From NCBI GenBank assembly GCA_027704905.1, contig CM051002.1, positions 15,294,443-15,358,442 on the forward strand: a stretch of 64,000 nt of DNA, given 5' to 3'. Shown here piece after piece: positions 38,441 to 62,900 of the stretch. Both the position numbers and the translations under genes were made by a program. Numbering within the stretch: position 1 is the first letter of the stretch; each line of letters starts with the position of its first letter. The notes under the pieces were generated by a model. It saw only the letters and a list, made by a program, of their open reading frames with translations. It made no database searches and was not told the DNA's origin. Source of the stretch: Muraenolepis orangiensis. Its lineage: Eukaryota; Chordata; Actinopteri; Gadiformes; Muraenolepididae.

Positions 38441-40060
38441 CCCTCAAAACCCTGTACAGTGTATACATGATATGTTATTATACATTTTCAATTGGAACTT
38501 TTGTTTGTTGACATGACGGTATTGCTGCTGTTGGTTGCCTTGTACTTTATCTACTAGTCGTTTTCCCATCTTGTGGTTTAAACCTAGACTACGGTACCTT
38601 TCTATTTCCACTCACTCCATTGTAAAGTATGTGAACTAGAACGTTCTCAAGAAACGTCTCTCGCGCCATCCATGACCGGTCAATCCATCCAGGGGAATAT
38701 TCTCTATTAATGGTTTTATTCTGGTCCACTTTAACCATGTAACTGTAATTGCTTAAATTGTAGCGACAACTTAAGGTGTTACATGTTGCTAATGAGACAT
38801 TGTACATAGTGCAGGTTTAACAGTTAAAACATGTCTTATGTCAAATAATATAACTTGAATTTAAATTGCAACTTGAATGATGAAATACAAGTTGTTGATT
38901 ATAAGCTCAGTTGACAATCACAACCATGTGTGAATACAGAAACTGGAACAACTGACATTTGACGTTTGTTTGCATTAAGCACTCCGTTGTCACGTCTTGT
39001 GTTTCAGCAAAACCACGCCGAGCCAACGCCTGACGGCAAACAAAAGAAGCGCAATGCGCAATATATTCAAGTGTGACTTGGCAGTGCACAGAATAACAGA
39101 AATGAGAAATGCATACATGCCCATTTTAAAAGCTAGCTAATGATAGTATCTGTATGAATCAGTGGCAAGGGATGATAAGATCAATATTATTGGACGATTT
39201 GTGTGCTCCCTGGTCTGAGCTAATTAAAGATCATTAGGTGTTCCCATGGTGAGTCTGCAGTTGATTTCATTAGACTAGAAGATCTTTGTGTCTTATCCCA
39301 GAGGCTGCACAGCAGGTCTCCCACCTAGACCAGGTGTTCCCGGGTCAGGTTTTATCTCGTCACGTGTTACCTGGTCAAGTCAGGTGGTTAGGTGTTACCT
39401 GGTCAGGTGTAACCTGTGATGAGGGTATACTTTCAGAGCAAGAAAATCCTCAGATTTGTAAAAAAATCTTTATTTTTTATTCAGTTCATCCGTTGGTTCA
39501 TTGTATTATCCTGACGTCACCTCCTTGAACTATGCTAACAAGGTGCTGTCCTGCTGTCACTGGGATGAATAAAGTATTACCCAATATGATGTCTTGTTGA
39601 AACGTGTCTGTGTTGGCCAAGAGAGGAACTTGTTTGGCAGGAGTAGCACAGATAGCACAAAGGTCACCTCGAGTCCTCTGGTGAGGGGGCGGGACCAGTG
39701 TGATTTTAGAGTCTCTGACTGTATGACACTATCTGTCCACGGTCATGGGTAAATAGTTCACGGAATGATCGTTATTAGATACGGGCCACACCATCACACC
39801 AAGGAGATGTACAAATAAACACATCGCTAATTGCCCCCTGTTTATTCTGCTTTAGTTTGTTAAGTCTATTGACACACATCAACATTATTTATTAATGAAA
39901 TGCGCTTTTATTGATTTGCGTTTATTGGTTTGGTCCCTGAAGAACAGCGGCTAGATGTGGCTTGATGTCGTTAAAGGCAGAGCAGCTCACCCTCACTGTC
40001 TTCACTCCACGGGTATACGGCAGCTTTGTATGCACTTTGGCACTTAAGTGGTGAATCTGA
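38441..40060. other. Intergenic DNA, no gene seen
   Basis: Unique-looking sequence with a short ACCTGGTCAGGT-type repeat at 39320-39420. No exon, RNA gene or repeat protein is recognised. Confidence 0.6.
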
Positions 40061-40065
40061 AGACA

Positions 40066-40457
40066 AACACAGCCCAGGTGTGTGTTCGTAACACAGCCCT
40101 GGTGTGTGTTCGTAACACAGCCCAGGTGTGTGTTCGTAACACAGCCCAGGTGTGTGTTCGTAACACAGCCCAGGTGTGTGTTCGTAACACAGCCCTGGTG
40201 TGTGTTCGTAACACAGCCCAGGTGTGTGTTCGTAACACAGCCCAGGTGTGTGTTCGTAACACAGCCCAGGTGTGTGTTCGTAACACAGCCCAGGTGTGTG
40301 TTCGTAACACAGCCCAGGTGTGTGTTCGTAACACAGCCCAGGTGTGTGTTCGTAACACAGCCCAGGTGTGTGTTCGTAACACAGCCCAGGTGTGTGTTCG
40401 TAACACAGCCCAGGTGTGTGTTCGTAACACAGCCCAGGTGTGTGTTTGTAACACCGT
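40066..40457. repeat. 24-bp minisatellite, about 16 copies
   Basis: Unit AACACAGCCCAGGTGTGTGT followed by TCGT. Only an A/T change (CCCAGGT/CCCTGGT) and a final TTTG variant are seen. The unit is a multiple of three and has no stops in several frames of both strands, so long octapeptide-repeat open frames appear. Nothing supports coding. Confidence 0.95.
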
Positions 40458-40723
40458 GTGACCTCACTCTTTGTTGTGATGTGTTGAGTCTTTCCCAGTG
40501 CACGGAAGCCTTGCCTAGTCCCAAGGGAACTGTAGACATATCTAATGTAATCCAATCTAAAATTGAAAATAATGAATATATATTTATATATTTTTAATTT
40601 GAATTGCTTGACATGATAGTTGTTTATAGTTGTTTATAGTTGTTAGTTGCCTTATTGTGTATTTCAAAATGTTCTGTTTGAGAATTGCTCATTTAGCTTC
40701 TAGGCTTCCAATATGTTCAGCTA

Positions 40724-40761
<38 letters not shown>

Positions 40762-40944
40762 ATAATAATAATAATTATCACAACCACAATCATAATCATA
40801 ACAATAAGCATACTCATTCCGATACAACGCTATATCTTATATCATATATCATGGTTAAATGACATCATCACATAGGACAGGGTTCTGACAGAATGCATGC
40901 TGGTCCTAAGGTCATCAAAGGACTTACAGTAGCGTGATTGGTGT

Positions 40945-41882
40945 GGTGTGTGTGTGGTGGTAGATGACCAGCTGTCCTGCAATGCCAACGTCACCGCGGT
41001 GGCCCGATCTTGCAGAATTGCCCTCTACAACATCCGCAGGATCCGGCCCTTCCTCACACGTGAAGCGGCGCAGATCCTGGTCCAAGCGCTCGTCATCACC
41101 CGCCTCGACTACTGCAACTCTCTCCTGGCGGGACTCCCCGCCTCTGCAACCAAGCCCCTCCAACGCATCCAGAACGCAGCAGCACGCCTGGTATTCAACC
41201 TACCGAAATTCTCCCACGTGACCCCTCTCTTCCGCGATCTCCACTGGCTTCCGGTAAATGCTCGCATCAAATTCAAGACTCTGGTGCTGACCTTTAGGAC
41301 AGTCAATGGAACTGCCCCAGCCTACCTCCAGGCGTTGGTCAAACCCTACATCCCAGCCAGAGCGCTCCGCTCAACTTCTGCCAGGCGACTTGTTCGACCT
41401 TCACTAATGTCAACCAAACATCGCTCGTCCAAGACCCAGCTCTTCACGGCTCTGGCTCCACAGTGGTGGAATGAACTCCCGTCTCGTGTCAGGACGGCAG
41501 ATGTCCCGTCTCATGTCCCTCGCCAGCTTCCGCAAGAGACTCAAGACACACCTGTTCAGAGTCCACCTGGACTCTCCTTGAACCCTCCTTCTCCTTTGTG
41601 AAACCCCTAAACTTGCTTAAGTCCTGACATTAATAGCTCTTAGCATGTTGTATATGTTAGCAAGTGTATATCCTTAATGTTGATAACACGCTCTTATCAC
41701 AGCTACTTAAGCAGGTGACCTAGCAGTACGAAATTGTGTTATTCATCTTGTCAATATGAATACTTGTGAACTGCTGTATTTTTATGTTTGCGTACCTCAG
41801 TGTTATGCTATTGTCTGCTTCAACTAATGTACACCTTGTAAGTCGCTTTGGATAAAAGCGTCTGCCAAATGCCCTAAATGTG
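40945..41882 (+). mobile_element. 5'-truncated LINE (L2/CR1-like), C-terminal reverse transcriptase and 3' end
   Basis: Open frame about 40948-41601 encodes the RT thumb and C-terminal region: LSCNANVTAVARSCRIALYN, TRLDYCNSLLAGLP, LQRIQNAAARLVFNLPK, LFRDLHWLPVNARIKFKTL and APQWWNELPSRVRTA. The 3' UTR follows and ends 'CTTTGGATAAAAGCGTCTGC' CAAATGCCCTAAATG, a LINE end also borrowed by fish SINEs. The catalytic RT motifs are missing, so it is dead on arrival. Confidence 0.85.
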
Positions 41883-43190
41883 ATGCTACTGTAGGAGATA
41901 GAAACATGAGCTCAAAGACACTTTACAACGAGAATAAAATCACACAATGAAAACATTCTAACATAGCAGCATGGATATCATTAAGAATAAAAGACAGTTC
42001 AAATTGGGGCAATATGAAACGGACAGGCTGATGCAAGGAAGTTGTTATTTGTTATTTTGTTATTTACATTGACTATATTAAAGTTGCTGTATGTAAAGGA
42101 ATAAATTAAATTGCTAACAAGCATCGGCCACTTTTTCAAAACTCTTTATACAGTCTGCATTATTACCAACATGCATCTTGGCCAAACTTTTAATTCAATT
42201 AAGTAATTGTTCCAAAACCCACTTAAAAAACCACCAAAACACTTGATTCATGTCTCAAAATAAGCTTGTTGACCATAACACTGGCAATTATTCTCCCTCA
42301 GACAGTACACATTGTCACTCATACCACACTGACCTACAATACACTAACGACCGAGCGAGCATTACAGAAATGATGAACTGTTATCTTTGAAGTTTGAATG
42401 ATTTTTTTTATCATAATATAATAAGAACAACACCTTCTCACTTAATTGACTAGTATATGTAATAAGAATGAACCAGAAATAGAGCTATTTACTTCAATAT
42501 CCTTTATTTTGTCTATATGTTGCAGGTTTTGGTATATCTTGCAGTTGTTTGCAACCATTTGAAAGTGCAGTTTCAGTTTGTAAGGAAGACTTCCCAGATG
42601 GTTCTGTGTAACAAACTACCTGCCGTGTCAGGTTACAGTAATTCAACACAGCCAAATGTTATACTTTATAACGAATGAAGCTGGAAAAACAGTAGTTTGT
42701 TTTGAATAACTTTAATCGAACCGTCCCCAGATGAGTAAATGAGTTCCCTCAGTATTTGTTTGTTTGTTTGTTTGTTTGTTTGTTTGTTAGCCCAGAGGGC
42801 TCCAAGGTATCCAGGGGACATTCTTGGTGTGGTGGAGGTAAGCACTCTAAGATGGGCCCTCTAGTTGACTCTAGTTTGTGTGTTTAAGTTGAGTTCTAGT
42901 TTCCGTGTTCTTATAAATCATCCATGGTGTAGATTGTTGATTAGTGATTCAAATCCGGATCCAGGGGACATATTTGGTGTGGGAGGTATGTGCTCTACTG
43001 AGGGCCCTCTAGCTATTTGGACCTGGTATCTTCGTAGATACCAGGTCAACTAGACTCTCAGGAAATTCAACTTTTTTCAGAATTGAAAATGAGAGGCTAT
43101 CCTACCATGGCGCTGACGGATCCAGGGGACATATTTGGTGTGGGAGGTATGTGCTCTACTGAGGGCCCTCTAGCTATTTGGACCTGGTAT

Positions 43191-43521
43191 GGTCCACCTG
43201 GACTCTCCTTGACCCCTCCTTCTCCTTTGTGAAACCCCTAAACTTGCTTAAGTCCTGACATTAATAGCTCTTAGCATGTTGTATATGTTAGCAAGTGTAT
43301 ATCCTTAATGTTGATAACACGCTCTTATCACAGCTACTTAAGCAGGTGACCTGGCAGTACCAAATTGTGTTATTCATCTTGTTAAAATGAATACTTCTGA
43401 ACTGCTGTATTTTTATGTTTGCGTACCCCAGTGTTATGCTATTGTCTGCTTCAACTAATGTACACCTTGTAAGTCGCTTTGGATAAAAGCGTCTGCCAAA
43501 TGCCCTAAATGTAAATGTAAA
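43191..43521 (+). mobile_element. Solo LINE 3' tail with TGGTAT target duplication
   Basis: 331 bp matching the 3' UTR of the LINE at 41560-41880 and ending in AAATGTAAATG repeats. It is flanked by TGGTAT (43185-43190 and 43522-43527). The sister unit at 43020-43047 carries the same site without the insertion. Confidence 0.9.
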
Positions 43522-43603
43522 TGGTATCTTCGTAGATACCAGGTCAACTAGACTCTCAGGAAATTCAACTTTTTTCAGAATTGAAAATGAGAGGCTATCC
43601 TAC

Positions 43604-43678
43604 CGTGGCGCTGACCACGCGGCTGACGTGGATGGGGTTACAGCGGGCAGCGACGTTGTCGGCTGGGTCCCTAAAGTG
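43604..43678 (-). pseudogene. Antisense copy of the 3' part of transglutaminase exon 5
   Basis: 75 bp whose reverse complement matches 46781-46855 (end of exon 5) at 69 of 75 positions by eye, followed by intron 5 sequence including the donor GTAGGATAGCCTC. It would encode a piece like HFRDPADNVAARCNPIHVSR. A shorter version, with 12 exon bases and the same intron start, is at 43062-43117. It has no flanking exons, so a non-functional fragment. Confidence 0.9.
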
Positions 43679-43721
43679 TCTCCTATTTTGAATAACTTTA
43701 ATCGAACCGTCCCCAGATGAG

Positions 43722-44213
43722 CTCTGAAGATATGAAAAATGGAGACCTGCCAGTATCAGTCCCAGCCCATACATTAGCCATCAAAATGAACATAAAACCC
43801 CCTCCAGGCTCCTACCGACGACAGATGGGCAAACCAGTTTATTGTAAGGTTTGAGAATGTTTAAGCAAGCAGAGCAGGTGGACCACGCCTCCTTGAGAAT
43901 CGTATCTATCTTGCCAGGCTTAAGTAAGCTTGTGCTATAGAAGATGATAGATAGAGGTTCATCCACCACCATCCATCACCTGCCAAGTGCCGAGTTCTGT
44001 AGAACAAGCCATCTAGCGTGTCAGGTGACGTACACCTCAGGTTGAGGCTCTGCCTGAGGTGATTTCATCACAGGCTTTGCAGCACAATTACACCCACTCA
44101 CCAGTGACTATATTACACGCTCTGCAGCGGACCACACGGACACACACACACTCTGCAGTGAACACACACACACACACACGCACCCCGGCTGTCAGACACT
44201 TGGATCACACAGC
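43722..44213. other. Upstream region of the transglutaminase gene
   Basis: A 45-codon open frame at 43717-43851 has no recognised family. A TATATTA sequence at about 44109 is a possible TATA box 105 bp before the start codon. A short (CA)n lies at 44165-44179. Confidence 0.4.
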
Positions 44214-55713
<11,500 letters not shown>

Positions 55714-55994
55714 GCGATAACTAAATCGAATGAAGTGCTGCATAACCGTAATCATGTGCAGGGGGGGAAAGGTGCTACATTTTGTTTTCTGTTGCTGTTC
55801 AATTTGTGTGTAAGATTAAATGGAATCTTTGTTCTGAGACAGTGGTTTGAAAGGTTTGTTTGTGTTTTGTTTTTAGTTTTTTTTTCGTAATAATGATTTT
55901 TGACCACCACCTTGTTTCTAGAAAAAATAAGTAGCACATATCTACTTTGGGGGGCAGACACTGTGTGTTCAATTTGTCTAATGATACAAATGTT

Positions 55995-56000
55995 AATAAA
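55995..56000 (+). terminator. Candidate poly(A) signal for the transglutaminase gene
   Basis: AATAAA about 280 bp after the stop, first of three overlapping signals up to about 56013. Confidence 0.55.
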
Positions 56001-56299
56001 AAATAAAATAAAACGTTTGACACGCAATTAAAATGTATGTACATGCATCGACACGTGGTTCATTGATACACATTTAAAATAAGACCATCTGAAACAACGC
56101 GATACTTGGCGTTTGAATGACCGCGTTGTTCCGCGTGGTTTCTGCGGAATAGAAAGCGAAGTGGTGAGGTCTGGAAGTTCTCCTCCACCCAGCGGACTGC
56201 AGCCGACCAGCCCGCTCCCTTTCCGGGTTAAAGACACCAGCAGACAGCGTGGGTCGGTGTGACATGAGGAGAGAAAGGAGACTACAGCCGTAACAGCGC

Positions 56300-56452
56300 A
56301 GCACAACAACCAAATAGCACCCATTTAGTAGAAACTGTCGCGGTAGAGCGGACTGATTCCTCGCTTTATTGTAATTTTAAGATATTAGTGTAGTACTCGT
56401 GTACTAGTAGGTACTACTAGGTTTAACTCGCTCCGTGAAAGACTACAAGCCG
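56300..56452 (+). promoter_or_regulatory. tomm34: tomm34 promoter and non-coding first exon (probable)
   Basis: A consensus donor CCG|GTAAGT at 56452/56453 follows a CG-richer segment, and an acceptor GGTAG stands at 56986-56990, nine bases before the start codon. The leader start is not visible; no TATA box is obvious. Confidence 0.5.
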
Positions 56453-56805
56453 GTAAGTGACGTTGTACTGGTAGCGACTGGTGCTATTTGTTAGCTTGCT
56501 AGCTAGTTTCAAAATGTGCTACCTAGCCGGTTATCTTAGCAAACCTACCACGTTCAACAACCGCAGCGAGTTATAAATGTTGGTTTTATAATAAAAATGC
56601 AGTAAGGCTATACTACTATGATATACTACTATGATATAGAGCCGCGGGTATTTTACAAATCATATCTAGCTAATTGTTTAGTGTTCACTCAAATTAGCCT
56701 ATGGTTTGATGTTTACACCACCTAATGCTGATGCAAGTCACTAATTTGGTGTAATGCTGATGTCTATCGCTACTTGGGTACCTTGTATTGTATAATAACA
56801 ATATC

Positions 56806-56814
<9 letters not shown>

Positions 56815-56840
<26 letters not shown>
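56815..56840. repeat. (AT)n microsatellite in tomm34 intron 1
   Basis: About 28 bp of TA repeat. Confidence 0.9.
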
Positions 56841-56843
<3 letters not shown>

Positions 56844-56999
56844 CATCCTTGGTACTAAGGCAAGTCAAATATAATTTCGTAATTCTGGGCGTCCGTACCG
56901 TCAAGATCGATATCAACATGTAATTATATTAATACTATATTTGGATCTTGGTGGTGTTTGTGAAATGTGGTCCCCGGCTTCTGACGGTAGGCTGAGAAG

Positions 57000-59900
57000 A
57001 TGCCTCCAAGATGCAGGTGGTTGGAGCTGAAACAAGCCGGGAACGAGTTCTTTAAGGCGGGCCAGTATGGAGAGGCGTTGGAGCGTTACAGCCAAGCTAT
57101 CAAAGAGCTGGAGAAGTCAGGTGAGTTCCTGATCATGTCTGGTGCTGTTGTGTGTTGTCATCATCGGTCCTTAACGGCAAACTACTAGCATTCCATTTGC
57201 ACGCGTCTTGAGAGTGCATCAGAATGCTTTGTTCCCGCATTGTTAACCTGCTTTGTTAACATGTAAAAAAAAACAAGGCCCCCCCCCCATGGTTTACAAA
57301 AAAACTTTCTTAGGAGTTTGCAAGTCTTATCAGTGTACTGTAGATTAGTGATGTTGGGTCTGTTGGGTCTCCTCCCAACCCCTCTAGGTCAAGTCTAGTG
57401 GCAGTTATTGTCAGTCTTGCTTTCTCTCTCCCCCCCCCCCTCCTCTGTCTCCCTTTCACTTTCTCTCTCTATCCATCCATACACAATTCATGTGTGTTTC
57501 TCCTCGCAGCTATCCAGAGTATCATTTATTACTACCACCGGTAGTTTATTTGTATGGCGAGATGGTACATGAACTAAAATCGACTTCCTGTGCAGGCAAG
57601 AAGAGCCCAGAGGACCTGAGCATTCTCTACTCCAACCGCGCGGCCAGCTACCTCAAGGATGGGAACTGCACCGAGTGTGTAAAGGACTGCAACATGTATG
57701 TACTCGCAGGCTTTCTCTCCTGTCTCTCTCTCCTGGTCCGCCTGTCTCACTCTCCTGTCTCTCTCTCCTAGTCCGCCGGTTTCTCTCCTCTTCTGCCGGT
57801 CTCTTGTTGTCTCCTGTCTCTTTCCCTCTCTCCTCGTCCACCTGTCTCTCTCCTCGTCCACCTGTCTCTCTCCTCGTCCACCTGTCTCTCTCCTCGTCCA
57901 CCTGTCTCTCTCCTCGTCCACCTGTCTTTCTCCTCGTCCACCGGTCTCTTTATATACGTACTGCAGAAAACCCAGACAACCTCTTGTCACTCAGGTTTGA
58001 TAAAAGGCCATACGGAGTACACTTCAGTGCCACTGGTTATAGCTACAGCGGGGATGGCATACAGAACCCAAAAAATACACTTCATACACCCAATGAAGAG
58101 GCCCACCCAATGCGAGACGAGCACTGTACCGGTGTGCTTCAAATGTGCCACAGTCAAGATGATGTGCGTCAAGTCATCTTGGACTAGATGACTGACGCAC
58201 ATCATCTAGACAAAGCGGTGTATGCGGAAGTCTATTTTCAGCCACTGCTTCCGCCTCTGTTAGTCTGGGGTGAGGACAGGTGGACCCCACGCCGTCGTTG
58301 CTCTCGGTGGACCCCGCAGATGTGATTTCTACTGCCGCCGTAATGCACAACAAAAAAAAACCGTAGGAGACTAACGCACTGGGATAATGTCAGAGTATAT
58401 TGCCACCTGCTGCACAGCACCCAAACCTGCACATGGAAACAATGGAGAGTGGGTCTGTCAGAGACAGAGGTCTCCATTTAGAGACCTTTACTTTTTTTTT
58501 TTTTTTTTTGACTGGCCTGCCTTTCCTTTTGACCAATGGGGAGGGTAATTGTAGTGAGAAGGAACTATGACATTCTGGTGAATCCGTTACAGTGATATGA
58601 CCAGGAGAGGACTTCAGCCCTGCCCCCGCATGAACAGGATACCCACCAACATGGTTTATATATATATTCCACTTTATTAATTTCATATGGTCTTGATTCA
58701 CCCTATTTTTATTCCTTTTTGTTATTTTGAAGGCACCATGGCTACTGAGCTGATTCCGCCTGTTACCTTAAAAACAATAACCAATTCATATCGTCATATA
58801 ATCGTACAATATTAATTTGACACACACAACATGCATTATGAAAATACTAATAGAGGTTGACCTTATAGGTTGACGCAGGAATTGGTACATTAAGTACTTG
58901 CAACTGTAACCTGTGAACAACAACGTAACCAATGGCTCGGCACAGGCAATGCAAGGGGTCGGATCATTTTGCTTTCTGTGTGACTCTGATCTTGCAACCC
59001 CACAGTCTTCTAATCTTTTCTCTAATTCCTGGTCGAGCTTGTGAGGAAGGGGTGAAGCGCTGTTCCTGGTGGTCCTTGTATATCAACTTGATGACTGGGA
59101 TGATGTAGCTTGGCTGCATGGTGTAGTACTGCGTCTACTGCGGGTATTTGCCGATTCAGCAGTCTGGCCCATTCAGCTATTCCTGCGTATATGTGGTATA
59201 GGCGTTGCGGAGGCAGCAAGCAGTTTGTTTTCAGGAACCATTCTTGATACTTGGACACAAGGCCTTTGTGTTGTCTTGGTGGCCTTTTGGCCAGCTTTAG
59301 TCAACCTGGACCTGGCTGGCTCTTGATGGGAATTCCACATGTCTGGCAGGTTCCTCATGAGTGGAGTCATTGTTTTTAATCTACTTTCTCTCATCCCATT
59401 TCACTGCTTGGTCTGCCTGGCCTGAGGTGGTTGAAAGCTACTGTTCTCTGGATCTAGGAGACCTCAGACCAACATAGTAATAATACCTTCCAACGTGGAG
59501 GAAAAATATATGCACACTCACTTCTGAAAGTGTGTCTGTGAATTTCCCTGTCAGGCTGCATTCACTACATACACTTTGGTTTCTGTTACCCAGCTAATAC
59601 TATCCATTCAAATCGGAACACAATGTTCAGACACCAACGTTTGCATTCTTGTTGAGGTATAGCGGTGGCATAGTGGTCCTCATTGAAATTATCGCCACAA
59701 ACACAATGGTCAATCTCCTTAAATTGTTTGACTGACAAGTTCAGATCCCCTTGCATCACTAGCGGACACACCCTCATCCATTCTGGGTCACAGAAAAAAG
59801 GGCAGGCTGTGAAACAAAATGTGTGAGAATTTTCTTACCACAACGCTTGCGAATTGCAGCTGTGTCTGCGAACGTTAACAGCCATCAGCTGTAATGTTAT

Positions 59901-62900
59901 CTCTGAAGGAGTTCTGCCCCCAAAACTGTGCTACGTGTAGTGCGAAGGTTTACAGCTAGTTGGAAGGTAGCGCTTGATTTGCAAGAAAATGGGTCTGACC
60001 GTCCAATAACATCCTGACACCGGTATGCAAATACTACTTCTCATAGGATAGTATGTGAATGTGTCTCCAGTGCTGCTTAGTTGGAGGCTGCAGCGAGAAC
60101 TATGGAACCGCTGAACCAGAGTGATCTGACAGTTTATGGTCTCAATCCGGGAATACAAAACGAATACTTAGAACTCCGGTCCATCCGGTCTCTGCAGGTC
60201 TCTGGAGCTGGCGCCGTTTGGGGTGAAGTCCCTGCTGAGGCGAGCGTCCGCCTACGAGGCCATGGAGCGCTATAGGCATGCCTACGTGGACTACAAGACC
60301 GCCCTGCAGGTGGACTGCAACATCCCCGCCGCACACGACGGAACCAACCGGTAGGATTGGGGATTATTTACTATTTGGTTAAACTATTTAGTCCTTTAGC
60401 AGATGCTTGTATCCAAAGCGACGTATAATGAATTTGGATTCATGAACAATTTCTTAAATGATTAAAAATAAAAAATGTATTTTATTTATAATAAAAAAAT
60501 TACTAGAATATATAGATATATATAGATATATATATATATATATAGATATATATATAGATAGATAGATAGATATATATATAGATATATATATATCTATATA
60601 TATATATCTATATATATATATATATAAAAACTGCACTATGCAAATCAAACGTGGAATATGAAAAACAAACAATCTATTGCATTAAGCATGTTGTTGAACC
60701 CGGTGTGTGTCTGGTGTACCAGGATGACCAAGGTTCTGACGGAGATGGACGGGCTGGGCTGGAGGGAGAAGCTCCCCGACATCCCGGTGGTACCACTGGC
60801 GGTCCGAGAGCGGCTGGCACAGCAGGCGAGGCAGACCTCCAATGCCCCCCCACAGCAGCACAACGGAGCCAGGGACACACCTGGTACGCTGTCGACACGC
60901 GTATCTATATAATCCATTATCTGTCTGTCAAAGCTACAGCTGCAAAGACTCGTCGTCTTTCTCCCTCTGCATCTCTCCGCCACCTCTTTTATGCCTCAGA
61001 TTCCTGCACCCAATAAAAAAATTTAAAAAAAAAATTGATTTGTCTCCGTCTCTGATCTGCAGCCAGACTGACTTATTGAAGTGTTTTGAGATTGAAGATT
61101 GATGAAGTAATGCATCACATTTTCCTTGATAGTGGCGTTACTAATGTATGCCTCAGTTACTAATGTATGCATGCCAATAGTAATGCTGGGGATTGGCTAT
61201 AACATTACACGCACACACACACCGGCTTTTCTATTCCCATAAAACAAATCTAATATTTTCCTTTTTGTTTTAAATTTCTCTTCTCCCTCCCTCTTTCTTC
61301 CTCCCTGACCCTCCCCCACTCTCCTCCTCTGACTCCTTTCTGCCCACCATCCCTCACTCCCATTCTCCATCTCTTCTCTCCCCGGCTTCCCCTCTCCTCC
61401 CAACCCCTTAGCACCCAGTCAGGAGGATTTGCGCAGAGCTCAGGTTCTGAAGGATGAGGGGAACTCCCTGGTGAAGAAGGGACAGTACCAGAAGGCTGTG
61501 GAGAAATACAGCCAGAGTCTGAAGCTCAACCCCACAGAGATCACCACCTTCACCAACAGGTCTCCTTCTGCCTCCATCAGCCTCTTATGTCTGTCTCTCC
61601 ATCAGTCTCTCTCTCTGTCGTCCTTTACTCTTGCTCCATCAGTCCATCATCCAACCATTCCACCAACAGGTCTGATTCCTCTACCTTTACTATCAGTCCA
61701 TCCATCCTTTCACTACCTACTCCAACAGGTCTGCTAAATTTCCTTGTCCCTATTTTAAAGTTCTGCATGGTGGGTTTCCAAAGGGAGCATGGGTCAACCC
61801 TGCATCCGTCCTGATTCTCCACCTCTGCACCTTTCCCCATAACATGGTTATCCAGCTATTTATTCAGTTCTGCTGCCTATTATTAGCCTGTCACGTATCA
61901 GACTGTGTCCTACCCTCCCTCACACCTCACGACGACACGGTCCTGTGGCGATAAAGGGCTCTTTACGTCTCTCTTTCTCTCTCCCTTTCTCTCGCTAGGG
62001 CTCTGTGCTACCTGTCAGTGAAGCAGTACAGGGATGCGGTGAGGGACTGTGATGAGGCTCTGGTGATGGACAGCAGCAACATCAAGGCTCTCTACAGGAG
62101 GGCTCAGGCACACAGGGAGCTCAAGGTGACCAGGACATCCCAACCTTTTAATCATCATAGTAATATCATGGCTTTATATTCGGTGTTAAAATGTGAATTT
62201 ACACAACAGCCAACTTGTATGCGCAATTTTTCTGCCAGCATGATACACACCCCAGGTCCACTTAGAGGAAACTTGTGATTAATTGAATGATGTTGGCTCA
62301 TTTGCATATATGTATTTAAATCGAACAGTCCTAACTTAATAATAATAATAATGCCGGCTTTTATATAGCACTTTTATCCAAAGCGCTTTACAAGTCCTGT
62401 AAAGTCCTCACATTACCCATTCATACACCGACGGTGTCTAGATTTGAAGTAGACTATTTCCAATAGCCCACTGTCTTATTAACACACTTAAAGTGTGTTA
62501 ATCCCACACCCACTCTTTACGTATTTATTTTCATGACACTTCTGAATGACGTAACGGTGTGTCCCTTTGTCGGGCTTTAAGATGGTTCCTTATTGGCTAG
62601 AACCACAGGATCTAGCGGGTACTAATGGGTCTAGCGGTACGGCAGCAGCGAGTAGTGTTTGAGCGTGTCGTCAATAGTATGCTATCTTTGACACAAAACC
62701 ACCAATGATTTAACCAAGCTTAATTAAGATGACTATTAATCAACTTTATTCACATAGTTTTATAATGGAAATTATTCATTCATTGCTGCATGTCAACACT
62801 TAGTAGGTTGTTTAGTAAACTACAGCTTCACCTTTCTTAAAAAAAAATTATTGATTTATATAGGCCTTTGTATTAATATTTTTTTTGTCTTTTTTTCTCC

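Larger units (their letters stand above)
42700..43721. repeat. Locally duplicated block between ccndbp1 and the transglutaminase gene
   Basis: A 36-bp sequence (TTTTGAATAACTTTAATCGA...) stands at both ends, 42700-42735 and 43686-43721. Inside, a unit starting GGATCCAGGGGACATATTTG occurs at 42957-43117 and again from 43118. Related GATCCAGGGGAC...CCCTCTAG sequence also lies at about 42811-42865 and in transglutaminase intron 5 (about 47203-47265). Confidence 0.88.
57696..60197. other. tomm34 intron 3
   Basis: Besides the minisatellite and a hairpin (58157-58207), the intron has two overlapping antisense open frames (59022-59394) that may be a decayed repeat protein of unknown type. It also has a T run at 58493-58509. 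Confidence 0.6.

Noticed and set aside
40066..40457. CRISPR-like regular spacing of repeats
   Set aside because: The units are contiguous with no spacers, and the DNA is vertebrate. The same applies to the arrays at 3437, 16017, 33014, 49261, 57831 and 63713.
39922..40597. Long open frames on both strands (up to 205 codons)
   Set aside because: A 24-bp minisatellite divisible by three gives open frames in several phases on both strands.
43717..43851. 45-codon open frame starting MSSEDMKNGDLPVS
   Set aside because: It has a reasonable start context and an AG before it, but no recognised family and no downstream exon. It also begins in a duplicated 36-bp repeat. Kept only as a note.
57490..57771. 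93-codon open frame over tomm34 exon 3
   Set aside because: It reads from the preceding intron through exon 3 into the next intron. The true exon is 57596-57695 by splice sites and TPR homology.
59022..59394. Antisense open frames in tomm34 intron 3
   Set aside because: Two overlapping short frames might be one decayed protein, but I recognise no motif and cannot assign a repeat family.
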